Of a DNA stretch of 64,000 nucleotides, positions 24,509 to 33,443 are shown piece after piece (positions within the stretch are counted from its first letter, which is position 1; each line of letters opens with the position of its first letter). The stretch is taken from positions 1-64,000 of the forward strand of contig JBNLBN010000002.1 of the NCBI GenBank assembly GCA_050303335.1. Direction: 5' to 3'. The position numbers and the translations under genes were made by a program. Source of the stretch: Bilamarchaeum sp050303335 (GTDB lineage Archaea; Micrarchaeota; Micrarchaeia; Anstonellales; Bilamarchaeaceae). The notes under the pieces were generated by a model, which was given only the letters and a program-made list of their open reading frames with translations, was not told where the DNA came from and made no database searches.

Positions 24509-25606
24509 ATGGCGGCCAAAGAAAGAGAATACCGAATTTCCAGAACCCCCCAAGCATCAGGGATCGTAAGGAGCCGCGATTTTGACAGGTACAAGCCAAT
24601 AACGGAAGGGCCGGCATCCTCCGTCATCGAGAATTCACTAGACCTTGCATTCTTCACTGATTTTACTGGACTTTTCGTGCATTCAAACAGGAAGTTCAAC
24701 GAGGCTATCGGATATTCCACCGAAGATCTGAGGAACATGAGCATCTATGAGGTGCTTACGCTCAACAGCATGGCATTGTACAAGGACTCCATTACAGACC
24801 TGGAACACTCCGGACAGGTGTTTGACCAGAGGCTTGAATTCAATACCCGCGGCGGTGAATCGGTTAGGCTTCGCGCAAACCTGGTAATTGTCGACCACCC
24901 GGAAGGGATACTCTGGAATGCACGGGCCGAGTGCGCCGAGCACGTGGCAATAATCGATTTCGCCTCAAAAGTGGCCCATGATATCAGGAATTGCCTGACG
25001 GCACCGAGAATAACCCTCGACCAGGCGCTGCTGATGCTCTCTGATGAGATGGAGCCTCAGGCTCGCTGCAAGCTTGTCAAGAATATGGCACTGGCGGCAT
25101 CGGAACTTAGCCGGGCAGTCGAACTTACTGAAAACATGGTGCTCCTCTCAGGAACAAAAAACAACCATCTTACTGAAATCAGGGTCAATTCGTCCCTTGC
25201 AAACATGCTGCTGAGGCTTGATCTGCATGATGTAAATTGCGAAACAAAATTCGATGAATCCAACCCGATGATCTACATGAACAGGAGCATGTTCGACCGT
25301 GCCATGATCAATCTCATGGACAATGCCGTCCGTGCCGGCGCGAAGAATATTTCAGTATCAACATCAATAGAAGGTGGGAATGTGATAATCCGGATCAATG
25401 ACGATGGGTGCGGAATATCTAAGCAGGATCTTCCCAATATATTCATACCTGCTGTGAGTACAAGGCCCTCCGGCGGATACGGGCTCGGACTTGCGATCGT
25501 GGACCAGGCAATTAGCGGCGCAGGCGGCACAATCACTGCAGAAAGCGCATTGAATGTGGGAACCACATTTACGATCAGGGTGCCTAGTAGCAACAGGAAT
25601 CCTTGA
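24509..25606 (+). CDS. Cytoplasmic PAS-domain histidine kinase
   Basis: A 365-residue protein. The N-terminal ~45 residues are variable, then a PAS domain (LAFFTDFTGLFVHSNRKFNE ... GYSTEDLRNMSIYEVL). The phospho-acceptor helix is FASKVAHDIRNCL, with His in the H box. The HATPase domain has N box LMDNAVRAGAKN, G1 NDDGCGISKQDLP and G2 SGGYGLGLAIV. There is no transmembrane segment, so it senses a cytosolic signal. No response regulator is adjacent, which makes it an orphan kinase in this window. It autophosphorylates His from ATP in the family scheme. Confidence 0.93.
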   Translation: MAAKEREYRISRTPQASGIVRSRDFDRYKPITEGPASSVIENSLDLAFFTDFTGLFVHSNRKFNEAIGYSTEDLRNMSIYEVLTLNSMALYKDSITDLEHSGQVFDQRLEFNTRGGESVRLRANLVIVDHPEGILWNARAECAEHVAIIDFASKVAHDIRNCLTAPRITLDQALLMLSDEMEPQARCKLVKNMALAASELSRAVELTENMVLLSGTKNNHLTEIRVNSSLANMLLRLDLHDVNCETKFDESNPMIYMNRSMFDRAMINLMDNAVRAGAKNISVSTSIEGGNVIIRINDDGCGISKQDLPNIFIPAVSTRPSGGYGLGLAIVDQAISGAGGTITAESALNVGTTFTIRVPSSNRNP

Positions 25607-25682
25607 ATCCGCACCTGGGACAACGTGCCCTGAAGCTCCCCTTTACCTCAAACATATCCTCTCCGCACGACGGACATTCCAT
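25584..25682 (-). CDS. Zinc-ribbon miniprotein, 32 residues
   Basis: This is too short for routine ORF calling. ATG at 25682, stop at 25584. The product begins MECPSCGEDMFEVKG and continues with RARCPRCGFKDSC, giving two CPxCG knuckles spaced as in a rubredoxin-like zinc ribbon. It overlaps the 3' end of the histidine kinase gene on the opposite strand by 23 bp. Such CPxCG microproteins are common and mostly uncharacterised in archaea. The spacing of cysteines argues against chance. Confidence 0.6.
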   Translation of the reverse strand: MECPSCGEDMFEVKGSFRARCPRCGFKDSCCY

Positions 25683-25754
25683 GGAAGTCAAATCCAGCCA
25701 ATATTTATAAGGCGATCCCATAAGCTATATAATATTGCCTCAGGAAACAATGTC

Positions 25755-26987
25755 ATGGAGTTCAAGCTTGAGCATACGCTGGCTATCTTTTTCCTGCTAT
25801 TTCTTGTCGGCCTGGACTTCATTGAGGCAAACACATTCCTTTTCATATCATGCGCATTCCTTTTCACATTCCTTGCAGGAGAACTGCTGGAAATGATCCG
25901 GGTGCCATGGATATTCGCTGCATTGCTGTTCGGAACAGTACTGTCGTTCTACAATCCCTTTGATTCGATAACGTCATCCGATTCGTTCATCTTCCTCTCG
26001 CAGCTGGGCATGTATTTCCTCCTGTTCATAATAGGATTCGAGATAGATCTCAGGTCTCTAATGAAACGGAGCAGTTTCATAATAAAATCCACCTTCTTCA
26101 TCATCTTTCTCGAGGGAATTGTCGGGACGGCATTCATATCGATTGTATTCGGATATGATATCTTCGTTTCATTCGTTGCCGCCCTTTCATTTGCAACTGT
26201 GGGCGAGGCGCTGCTGATACCCATCCTCCATGAATTCAGGATGGTGAACACCACCCTGGGGCAAACCATAATAGGCATCGGAACTCTTGATGACGTGATC
26301 GAGATCCTGACTCTTATTCTTGCAGTTTTCCTGATCGGATCGAGCGCCGATATACACATTGATGTGTGGATGATCCTGGCATCCCTGCTCGTAATGGTCA
26401 TACTCACCGTCTTCATCTCGCTCCTGAAGGAGGAGGGCAGGAAGTACAAGTTCAAGGACCTTGAAACAATATTCCTATTCACAATATTCATCCTGTTCCT
26501 GTTCCTCGGAATCGGGGCGCTGACTGACATGTCTGCACTCGCAGCGCTCCTTGCAGGAATATCGATAGGAAATTTCCTTCCAGAAAGCAGGAAAAAACTA
26601 ATTGAGAACGAGATCAAGGCCGTATGCTATGGCCTTTTTGCACCGCTTTTCTTCGTGTGGGTCGGTTCATCACTTGATATAGACTACCTGCTTGCCTTCC
26701 CGCTTCTTGTAGTAATGATCACACTCTTATCCAATGCAGCAAAGATTGCAGGCAGCCTGATAATGGGAAGGAAGGAACTTGGGCTCAGGCAATCGGTCAT
26801 CCTCGGAATCGCCCTCTCGGTCAGGTTCAGCACCAGCATAATCGTCGTGAAGATCCTTTACGAGAACGGGCTTATCGGATCAGACCTTTTCTCCATAATA
26901 GTCGCATCGACTATAATCTTCAAGTTCCTGGTGCCAACTGCCCTCTCGTTCCTTATCCAGAGGTGGGTAGTCGATCAAAAACATTAA
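25755..26987 (+). CDS. Cation/proton antiporter, CPA2 (Kef/NapA-like)
   Basis: A 410-residue protein with ~12 membrane segments. Typical features are LLFGTVLSFYNPF, FLLFIIGFEIDLRSL in the GLE-like region, and the core helix pair with ATVGEALLIPILHEF and GIGTLDDVIEIL (acidic residues at the ion site). There is no C-terminal RCK/TrkA domain. The start ATG at 25755 is preceded by an AT-rich box (CTATATAATAT). It probably exchanges Na+ or K+ for H+; the ion cannot be read. It is one of three such antiporters here. Confidence 0.88.
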   Translation: MEFKLEHTLAIFFLLFLVGLDFIEANTFLFISCAFLFTFLAGELLEMIRVPWIFAALLFGTVLSFYNPFDSITSSDSFIFLSQLGMYFLLFIIGFEIDLRSLMKRSSFIIKSTFFIIFLEGIVGTAFISIVFGYDIFVSFVAALSFATVGEALLIPILHEFRMVNTTLGQTIIGIGTLDDVIEILTLILAVFLIGSSADIHIDVWMILASLLVMVILTVFISLLKEEGRKYKFKDLETIFLFTIFILFLFLGIGALTDMSALAALLAGISIGNFLPESRKKLIENEIKAVCYGLFAPLFFVWVGSSLDIDYLLAFPLLVVMITLLSNAAKIAGSLIMGRKELGLRQSVILGIALSVRFSTSIIVVKILYENGLIGSDLFSIIVASTIIFKFLVPTALSFLIQRWVVDQKH

Positions 26988-27011
26988 AACCTGTGCCTTC
27001 TATTCCTAATC

Positions 27012-27356
27012 ATGACATTCGTCCCTCCGCAGGTAATTGTCGATGCTTTATTGATAATATCCTATCTCATAGAGGCAATAGGAATACTTCTTATCGTATT
27101 TGCCGTTTTCCACTCGGTTTACCGGATCGCGAGGATTGAGGTGCTCCACGACAAGAGGTTCCACGAGTATGAGCACACGAAAAGGACTCTTATCCAGAAG
27201 ATCATCTTCGCCCTGGATTTCTTCGTCAGTGCAGACCTGATAAGACTCGCGGTCCTGTTTGAATTCGAAGACATCCTGACAGTGGCGGTAATAGTCGCTG
27301 TCCGGACTGTCTTGAGCTGGTCGCTAAGCCGCGAGATTCATCTCCACAAGGAATGA
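27012..27356 (+). CDS. DUF1622-like small membrane protein
   Basis: A 114-residue protein with three hydrophobic segments: IVDALLIISYLIEAIGILLI, a middle ALDFFVSADLIRLAVLFEF, and VAVIVAVRTVLSWSL. The pattern LDFFVSADLIR...R(T)VLSWSLSREI resembles the DUF1622 family of unknown function. It begins 24 bp after the antiporter gene and could be co-transcribed. Its 3' end overlaps the dus gene by 33 bp in convergent orientation. Confidence 0.75.
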   Translation: MTFVPPQVIVDALLIISYLIEAIGILLIVFAVFHSVYRIARIEVLHDKRFHEYEHTKRTLIQKIIFALDFFVSADLIRLAVLFEFEDILTVAVIVAVRTVLSWSLSREIHLHKE

Positions 27357-28205
27357 ATCTACTTTTTCTATTATTTCTTCGGCAGAATCTGCTCTGGACA
27401 ATGAACTTCTAAGCCTTGATGAACCTGGAATCCCGTGTGAGAACTGGATCGCCTTCAGGCGTACGTCCTTGACGGGCGGTTCGCCGTACAACTCAACATA
27501 TCTGGAAAGAAATCCTAGCTTTTCAGCTGCAGAAGGGGTCTGGTCCGAAAAAAGCATGGGATTAGACATAGCGGCTCTTGCAACCATGTAACCGTCGCAG
27601 TAGCCGCGCCTGGCCAACTCCTCCCCCTCGCTTGCAAAATTGATGTCCCCGTTTCCGATAACAGGTATTCCAACCGATTCCTTGATCATCCTGATCTTTT
27701 CCCAGTCGCTTTTGCCGGAGTATCCCTGCCTAGCCGTCCTTCCATGCACGATGACAAAATCCGCCCCCGCTCTTTCGACCCCCCTCACAAGATCTATTGA
27801 TCTTGAGAAATCCTCCTCAAGCCTGATCTTTACCGACACCTGGAATCCGGTTTTTTTCATCTCATCAACACACCGGATTATCAGACCGTGGTTCCTGAGG
27901 AGAGCTGATCCGCCTCCGGATCCCATAGTCCTTGCAGAAGGGCATCCGCAATTCAGGTTGATCCATTCAACAAAACCAAATTCTTCCTCAAGCTTCCTTG
28001 CAGCTTTTCCAAATTCTGCCGGGTCGTTTCCTACGAACTGGACTCCCAAGTGCTTTTCCTCAGGTTTGGCATCCACAACGTTTTTTCCCCTGTTGTATGC
28101 AAGGACATTGACAAGAGGAACGCAAGTATGCTGCGCCCCGTATTGCTGGCAGAGAAGTCTGAATGCAAAATCAGAATAGTCATCTATCGGCGAAAGAAAA
28201 TTCAT
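27324..28205 (-). CDS. dus: tRNA-dihydrouridine synthase
   Basis: An FMN enzyme that reduces uridines in tRNA D loops. The 293-residue TIM barrel shows MNFLSPIDDYSDFAFRLLC at the N-terminus, INLNCGCPS (Cys as catalytic acid), VKIRLEED, IVHGRTARQGYSG and PVIGNGDI. The C-terminal helical domain is short. It is archaeal-type by overall length. The ATG at 28205 has GGTATAAATTC about 40 nt upstream. Confidence 0.93.
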   Translation of the reverse strand: MNFLSPIDDYSDFAFRLLCQQYGAQHTCVPLVNVLAYNRGKNVVDAKPEEKHLGVQFVGNDPAEFGKAARKLEEEFGFVEWINLNCGCPSARTMGSGGGSALLRNHGLIIRCVDEMKKTGFQVSVKIRLEEDFSRSIDLVRGVERAGADFVIVHGRTARQGYSGKSDWEKIRMIKESVGIPVIGNGDINFASEGEELARRGYCDGYMVARAAMSNPMLFSDQTPSAAEKLGFLSRYVELYGEPPVKDVRLKAIQFSHGIPGSSRLRSSLSRADSAEEIIEKVDSFLVEMNLAA

Positions 28206-28525
28206 CAGGTAAATTCATGGATAATTAGGAATTTATACCCTATACAAGTTCAGGGTACATCCTTATTACCCCGTATGAATTTACTCTCTTTTCGAGTTGC
28301 CCCCCGATTCCGTTCACCTTTGAAACCATGTTTATCATTTTGATACCCCCTTGTAGTATATACTATTTTGTTTACTATTTATATGTTTTCAAAAAAATCC
28401 TGTGGAAACATCACTGGATTGCCCAGGCAAATGGAGCAATATCGTGCTATTTTACACAGAAATCAGCAATTTAGCTATCTGCCGAGGTTCGATAGGACTA
28501 TAAATTTTGAGCACAATTATAGATC
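28206..28525. other. Intergenic region, no clear gene
   Basis: This 320-bp gap separates divergent dus and hydrolase genes. It contains AGTATATACT (palindromic) near 28353-28362 and a TATA-like ACTATAAATTTTG at 28497-28509 for the hydrolase (start 28526). A possible 82-codon ORF here (28368-28616) has no recognisable features and overlaps the hydrolase in another frame, so it was not called. Confidence 0.5.
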
Positions 28526-29272
28526 ATGGATAACAGAGTTTCTTTCAAAAATAGTGCCGGTGACAAAATCGCAGCCAAATTATGTATCCCGCAACAATCT
28601 AACGGTAATGCAATAGTGATTCTCCACTGTTTTCTTTGTACTAAAGAACACCACATAGTAGAAACCCTCTCTGAAAGGCTTTGCAAGAGCGGCTTCGCAG
28701 TGTTGTGTTTCGACTTCAGCGGAAACGGCGAAAGCGAAGGGGAGGTGGAAAAGGCAACATATTCCAAAATGCTTGATGAGGCATCAAGCGCAGTCTCCTT
28801 CCTCAGGGAGCAGGGCTATTCGAAGATAGGAATCGCAGGCCATTCCCTGGGCGCCATGATCTCCCTTCTTTGCGCCTCTTATGACAAGAGAATAGATGCA
28901 GTGGCATTCATAAGCGGAAGCTCACAGGCCGCACGGGTCCGGGAGGTGTTCCCTCACGACATCGTGAATAAGGCCGAGCGCGAAGGAAGCGCAGTTGCAA
29001 GGGTCTATGGCCGGGATATCCGCCTGACAAGGGAATTCCTGGATGATATCGACCATTACAATGTGGGGCATTCAATTGCAACACTGGGCCGGCCCATCCT
29101 GATCGCGCACGGCAAGGACGACGTTATAATTGAGCCACACCATGCAAGGAAGCTCTATTTGTGGGCAAGTGAACCAAAGGAACTGAGGCTGATAGAAGGC
29201 GACCACCAGTTCAGGAACAGCATGAAGCAGCTTGCTGAGGAAGTGGATTCATTCTTTGAGAAATCCCTTTAA
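28526..29272 (+). CDS. Alpha/beta hydrolase (serine hydrolase)
   Basis: A 248-residue cytosolic protein. The nucleophile elbow is GHSLGAM (Ser107), the catalytic acid is likely in AHGKDDVIIEP, and the His in EGDHQFRNS near the C-terminus. The oxyanion-side strand is FDFSGNGESEGE. This matches the dienelactone hydrolase/acylaminoacyl-peptidase-like group of small hydrolases. The substrate is unknown. A TATA-like ACTATAAATT sits ~25 nt upstream, implying a leaderless message. Confidence 0.88.
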   Translation: MDNRVSFKNSAGDKIAAKLCIPQQSNGNAIVILHCFLCTKEHHIVETLSERLCKSGFAVLCFDFSGNGESEGEVEKATYSKMLDEASSAVSFLREQGYSKIGIAGHSLGAMISLLCASYDKRIDAVAFISGSSQAARVREVFPHDIVNKAEREGSAVARVYGRDIRLTREFLDDIDHYNVGHSIATLGRPILIAHGKDDVIIEPHHARKLYLWASEPKELRLIEGDHQFRNSMKQLAEEVDSFFEKSL

Positions 29273-29297
29273 TTTCTTTTCCCTTAAATTCAGGACA

Positions 29298-30878
29298 ATG
29301 TTCGACATCGCGTTCGCAATAGTGCCTGGACTGATACTTTTCCTCTACGGAATCGACAATTTCAGCCGCGAGATTCAGAAAATTGCAGGAGAGAATTTCC
29401 GGCTTCTCCTTGCAAGAGCGACAAGCAACCGGCTTATCGGCTCATTCCTCGGCGCAATCGTGACCTCCATCATCCAGTCGAGCACAGCTACAACTGTTAT
29501 CGTTGTCGGCCTTGTCGGATCCGGAGTTTTATCCTTCTCATCCAGCCTCGGGGTCATCATAGGCGCCAATGTGGGAACAACGATCACGGCGCAGCTCGTT
29601 GCGCTCAAACTTACATACCTCTCCCCGATATTCATACTCGGTGGTTTCCTCATATCGTTTTTTGGAAGGAAATACCGATTTCTTGGAAAGCCGATATTCT
29701 ATTTCGGCCTTGTTTTCTTCTCGCTGGAACTGATATCAGGCGCAATCGAGCCCTACCAGAGCGATCCATGGCTGGTGTCTGTTTTCTCGAATTTCGACAA
29801 CCTGCTAATCGCACTTGCAGGGGGCTTCCTTTTTACGCTTCTGGTCCAGTCCAGTTCTGTGACGACAGGTCTGGTGGTTATCCTTGTAGGATCCGGCCTT
29901 CTGACCGTTGAAAACGGCATTCCGGTAATAATGGGTGCAAACATAGGAACTACGATCACCTCGCTGATAGCATCATCCGGTCTTGACATTTTTGCAAAGA
30001 GGTCAGCTGTGGCCCACTTCATATTCAATGTCGTCGGTGTCCTGATATTCCTCCCTGTCATCCCGGAATTCACCTCATACATCTCATCGTTTGACGGCGC
30101 AGCGACCATGCAGATGGCCAATGCCCACCTTGTATTCAATCTTGTCTCGGCAGTCATTTTCCTCCTGATCCTTCCTTATTACGAAAAGCTGATCATAACC
30201 CTGGTTCCGGGTTCGGAGAAGGAGGTGGTTTTCCGCACCCGGTACTTCACTGAAAGCCTGCCACCAGACACCCGCGAAGCGATAGATCAGGTCAAGAACG
30301 AGATAAAGTACTCGCTCGAGGTCTCGGGCGAACTATTTTCAAACGTAAGAAGGTATCTTGAAACATCCGACAGGAAATATTTCCACCAGTCTTCGAAACT
30401 CGAATCATTCAGCGATTTCCTTGACAAGGAGATAACTAAAAGGCTTTCCGATCTCTCCCTGCGCGAACTGGGCCGGGAGGATGCGGAGAACATAATACTT
30501 CTTTCCAGGATCTCCAACAACGTGGAGGAGCTTGGGGACACTGCGAAAAGGATACTGATCGATGCAGACAGCCTCCACAATTCAGGGATGCTGCTTTCAG
30601 AGGAATCGATAGGAACGCTCAGCGACGCTTTCGACATCCTTGAAGACGGCTATTCCCAGGTGAGGAGCAATTTCCCGAAGCTGGACAAGGATGCTATGAA
30701 GCGCGATGACCGCGACCTGAGCAAAATAATATCAAAAGGATATTCGGCCCACATGCGCATGATCAGGCAGAAAAACTATGCAGGCGCATATTTTGTCAGC
30801 ATGATACATGATATCGAATCGGCATCTTTGATACTGCGCAAGATCAGGAAGCTTTCTGAAGACTATAGTAATCTTTAA
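29298..30878 (+). CDS. Na+/phosphate cotransporter with PhoU-like tail
   Basis: A 526-residue protein. Two inverted Na/Pi repeats are visible by their QSS signatures: SIIQSSTATTVIVVGLVGSG and LLVQSSSVTTGLVVILVGSG, each followed by an ANxGTTIT motif (IIGANVGTTITAQ, IMGANIGTTITSL). After ~9 membrane segments a cytosolic helical PhoU-like domain follows (from ~330). The start MFDIAFAIVPG at 29298 replaces the longer upstream frame because it begins directly at the first membrane segment. It imports phosphate with sodium in characterised relatives. Confidence 0.9.
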   Translation: MFDIAFAIVPGLILFLYGIDNFSREIQKIAGENFRLLLARATSNRLIGSFLGAIVTSIIQSSTATTVIVVGLVGSGVLSFSSSLGVIIGANVGTTITAQLVALKLTYLSPIFILGGFLISFFGRKYRFLGKPIFYFGLVFFSLELISGAIEPYQSDPWLVSVFSNFDNLLIALAGGFLFTLLVQSSSVTTGLVVILVGSGLLTVENGIPVIMGANIGTTITSLIASSGLDIFAKRSAVAHFIFNVVGVLIFLPVIPEFTSYISSFDGAATMQMANAHLVFNLVSAVIFLLILPYYEKLIITLVPGSEKEVVFRTRYFTESLPPDTREAIDQVKNEIKYSLEVSGELFSNVRRYLETSDRKYFHQSSKLESFSDFLDKEITKRLSDLSLRELGREDAENIILLSRISNNVEELGDTAKRILIDADSLHNSGMLLSEESIGTLSDAFDILEDGYSQVRSNFPKLDKDAMKRDDRDLSKIISKGYSAHMRMIRQKNYAGAYFVSMIHDIESASLILRKIRKLSEDYSNL

Positions 30879-30922
30879 ATGCTTTAATTGCAGTGTATCT
30901 ACAATCAAAGAGAGGTGACGAC

Positions 30923-31243
30923 ATGGAAGAACAAAAGATGGAAACAGCGGAAGAACCAAAAACAGCTCCAAGGCGTGAAGACAACACAGTTTTCGTAGGA
31001 AAAAAAGGCACAATGGGATATGTGCTTGCAGTGGTAACCCAGTTCAACAATGGTGCAAGTGAGGTAGTCGTGAAAGCAAGGGGAAAACTGATCTCAAGGG
31101 CAGTCGATGTAGTTGAAATCGTACGACACAGGTTCATGCCTGATGCGAAGGTCGAGGACATAAAGATCTCGACAGAAGAACTAACCTCCGAAGACGGCTC
31201 AAACAGCAAAGTCTCATCGATCGAAATAAAGATCCAAAAGTGA
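30923..31243 (+). CDS. albA: DNA/RNA-binding chromatin protein Alba
   Basis: A 106-residue protein. After a charged N-terminal tail of ~25 residues, the Alba fold begins at NTVFVGKKGTMGYVLAVVTQ. It continues with VVVKARGKLISRAVDVVEIV, including the Lys-Gly-Lys-type nucleic acid loop, and VEDIKISTEEL. It forms dimers that coat DNA or RNA. GAGGTGA (30911-30917) before the ATG is a good Shine-Dalgarno match, and a TATA-like CTTTAAATGC lies ~40 nt upstream, so this is a leadered, probably abundant message. Confidence 0.94.
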   Translation: MEEQKMETAEEPKTAPRREDNTVFVGKKGTMGYVLAVVTQFNNGASEVVVKARGKLISRAVDVVEIVRHRFMPDAKVEDIKISTEELTSEDGSNSKVSSIEIKIQK

Positions 31244-31250
31244 TGATCGG

Positions 31251-31871
31251 ATGAAGGGAGTCCTCGACATAAGGGGTATAGTCCTTGCTCTTTTTTTTGG
31301 AATTATCCTTTATTTTTACGGGGGTCTCAATTTCCTTATCCTAATGCTTTTCTTTTTCTTTTTGGCAATAAGCGCCACAAAATACGGATACGAGATAAAG
31401 CGGGACATCGGCCTATATGAACATGAGCGCGGATGGGAGAATGTCCTTTCAAACGGGCTCCTGCCATCGATACTTGCAGTGGTCAGCCCTGTAATAGGGC
31501 CAATCCCTTTTATCGCGTCTATTGCTGCTGTTACTGCAGACAAGTTCGGATCAGAAATCGGCGTCCTTGATCCGCAAGAGCCAGTATCCCTTTTCAATCT
31601 CCAGAAGACCAAGCCAGGCACCAGCGGCGCCATGAGCATGATGGGGACGATCGGATCCTTCGGAGGAGCAGCTGCAATCGGTCTCTTCGCGATGCTCATA
31701 TTCCCTTTAAATCCGACGCAGGCGCTCCTTATCGGAATCGCGGGCCTCCTCGGATCGGTTGCAGACACGCTGTTCGGGGTGTTCGAGGAACGGGGCATCG
31801 GAACCAAGGGAACGACGAATTTCATCTGCTCCATTGTCGGTGCTCTTATAGGATATTTTTTAATATCTTAG
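31251..31871 (+). CDS. DUF92 membrane protein (phytyl-phosphate-kinase-like)
   Basis: A 206-residue protein with about five membrane segments. Conserved DUF92 features include ADKFGSEIGVLDPQEP, TKPGTSGAMSMMGTIGSFGG and LLGSVADTLFGVFEERGIGTKGTTNF. Plant relatives (VTE6) phosphorylate phytyl phosphate; the archaeal role is not established, but a polyprenyl-phosphate substrate would fit this neighbourhood (inference). It starts 7 bp after albA and may be co-transcribed. Confidence 0.87.
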   Translation: MKGVLDIRGIVLALFFGIILYFYGGLNFLILMLFFFFLAISATKYGYEIKRDIGLYEHERGWENVLSNGLLPSILAVVSPVIGPIPFIASIAAVTADKFGSEIGVLDPQEPVSLFNLQKTKPGTSGAMSMMGTIGSFGGAAAIGLFAMLIFPLNPTQALLIGIAGLLGSVADTLFGVFEERGIGTKGTTNFICSIVGALIGYFLIS

Positions 31872-31887
31872 TTCCGAGGAATAAAGC

Positions 31888-32586
31888 ATGAAAGTTTTTA
31901 TACTAGCAGGCGGTGAAGGGACTAGACTGAGGCCGTATACATACAGCATTCCGAAGCCCATGATGGAACTTGGCGGAAAGCCGATATTGCAATATGTTAT
32001 CGAGAATCTTAGGAGGACCGGGTTTAGCGACCTTGTCATAACAGCTGGCTATGAGCACGAGCAGATAACCAACTACTTCCGGGACGGAACCGATTTCGGA
32101 GTGAAGATCGAATATTCCATAGAGAAGGAAAAGCAGAACACCGCAGGATCGATCCATTCAATGAAGCAGGACGAGACCTTTGCTGTCGTTATGGGGGACC
32201 ACCTGACAAACCTTGACCTTTCCAAGATGCTCGAGCAGCACAAAAAAACCGGCTCGTTTGCCACCATAGCGCTCTACAAGAGCAGCCTTCCTCTTGAATT
32301 CGGCGTAGCGATGGTGGAAGACGGAAGGATCACCGGCTTCAAGGAAAAGCCCCTCCTTGAGCACTTCTACAATACCGCGATATACATCTTCGAGCCAGGG
32401 GTCTTCGATTACATAAATCCTAAAGAGGACTTCGCAAAGGATGTTATTCCGAGGCTGATTGCGGAGGGCAAGAAGATAAGCCCCTACATATTCGACGATG
32501 TCTGGTTTGATATCGGAAGGGTATCCGACTACGAGCAGCTGGTCGAGACTTTCAAGATAATGAAACTTTTCAATGACCTGAGATGA
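31888..32586 (+). CDS. Sugar-nucleotide nucleotidyltransferase
   Basis: A 232-residue protein. The N-terminal signature MKVFILAGGEGTRLRPYT and SIPKPMMELGGKPIL identify the glucose-1-phosphate / mannose-1-phosphate nucleotidyltransferase family. VVMGDHLTNLD holds the metal-binding Asp and FKEKP the second phosphate site. There is no left-handed beta-helix acyltransferase domain. The exact sugar and NTP cannot be read. It overlaps the epimerase gene by one base, so the two likely act in sequence. Confidence 0.9.
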   Translation: MKVFILAGGEGTRLRPYTYSIPKPMMELGGKPILQYVIENLRRTGFSDLVITAGYEHEQITNYFRDGTDFGVKIEYSIEKEKQNTAGSIHSMKQDETFAVVMGDHLTNLDLSKMLEQHKKTGSFATIALYKSSLPLEFGVAMVEDGRITGFKEKPLLEHFYNTAIYIFEPGVFDYINPKEDFAKDVIPRLIAEGKKISPYIFDDVWFDIGRVSDYEQLVETFKIMKLFNDLR

Positions 32587-33443
32587 TGAAGATGATCGTT
32601 ACAGGAGGAGCGGGATTCATAGGGTCCCACCTGGTTGACAGGATTGCCAAGAAGGCAACCATAATAGACGATCTCTCAGGAGGGTCCAGGATCAATCCGG
32701 AATCAGTGTTCGTCAAGAAGAGCATACTTGATGAACTTGATTTCGGGGAGAGCGAAATCCTTTTCCACCTGGCAGCCCAGGTATCTGTTCCAAAATCCAT
32801 CGAGAACCCGTCTGAAACCATGCGAATCAACGTTGATGGGACGAGAAATGTCCTCGAATGCGCCATCAAATCCGACATCAAGAGGGTGGTCTTTGCATCT
32901 TCTGCGGCCGTATACGGCGATTCGCCTTCTGCTGCAAAAGAATCCCAGCAGCCGGCGCCCCAGGATCCGTACGGGCAGTCCAAGCTTGAAGGCGAGAGGC
33001 TCATGAAAAAATACTACGAGGAGAACGACCTCTCCACAATATCCCTCAGGTTCTTCAATGTCTACGGCCCGAGGATGAACGGCGGAGTGATCAGGGCATT
33101 CATAGAAAACGAGCAGGTCAAAATATTCGGCAACGGCAGTCAGGTTCGCGATTTTGTCTACGTGGACGATGTTGTTGATGCCATGCTGATCGCGAGTGGA
33201 TCAAAGATCACCGGCGAATTCAATGTAGGGACAGGGTCAGGCACCACACTCATGGATCTTCTTGGAAAAGTGGAGCATGTGTACGGAAAAAGGGAAGTGC
33301 AATATCTTGAGGAAAGGAAGGGGGACATCCGCTATTCTGTTGCAGATACGAAAAAATCCTCGAAAGTCCTTGGTTTCAATTCACTCACTTCGCTCAAGAG
33401 CGGACTGCTAAAGATAAAGGAACAGCACGATAATCCCGAATAG
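32586..33443 (+). CDS. NAD-dependent sugar-nucleotide epimerase/dehydratase
   Basis: An extended SDR enzyme of 285 residues. The Rossmann motif GGAGFIGSH is at residues 7-15, with catalytic Ser in FASSAAVYGD and the YGQSK (Tyr-x-x-x-Lys) pair at about 125. LRFFNVYGPRM and DFVYVDDVVDAM are typical of UDP-glucose/GlcNAc 4-epimerases. The start used is MKMIVTGG at 32586. It is convergent with the phosphotransferase gene, overlapping by 36 bp. Confidence 0.92.
   Translation: MKMIVTGGAGFIGSHLVDRIAKKATIIDDLSGGSRINPESVFVKKSILDELDFGESEILFHLAAQVSVPKSIENPSETMRINVDGTRNVLECAIKSDIKRVVFASSAAVYGDSPSAAKESQQPAPQDPYGQSKLEGERLMKKYYEENDLSTISLRFFNVYGPRMNGGVIRAFIENEQVKIFGNGSQVRDFVYVDDVVDAMLIASGSKITGEFNVGTGSGTTLMDLLGKVEHVYGKREVQYLEERKGDIRYSVADTKKSSKVLGFNSLTSLKSGLLKIKEQHDNPE

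Noticed and set aside
28368..28616. 82-codon frame upstream of the hydrolase
   Set aside because: No ribosome-binding site or recognisable composition, and it overlaps the hydrolase gene and its TATA-like box in another frame.
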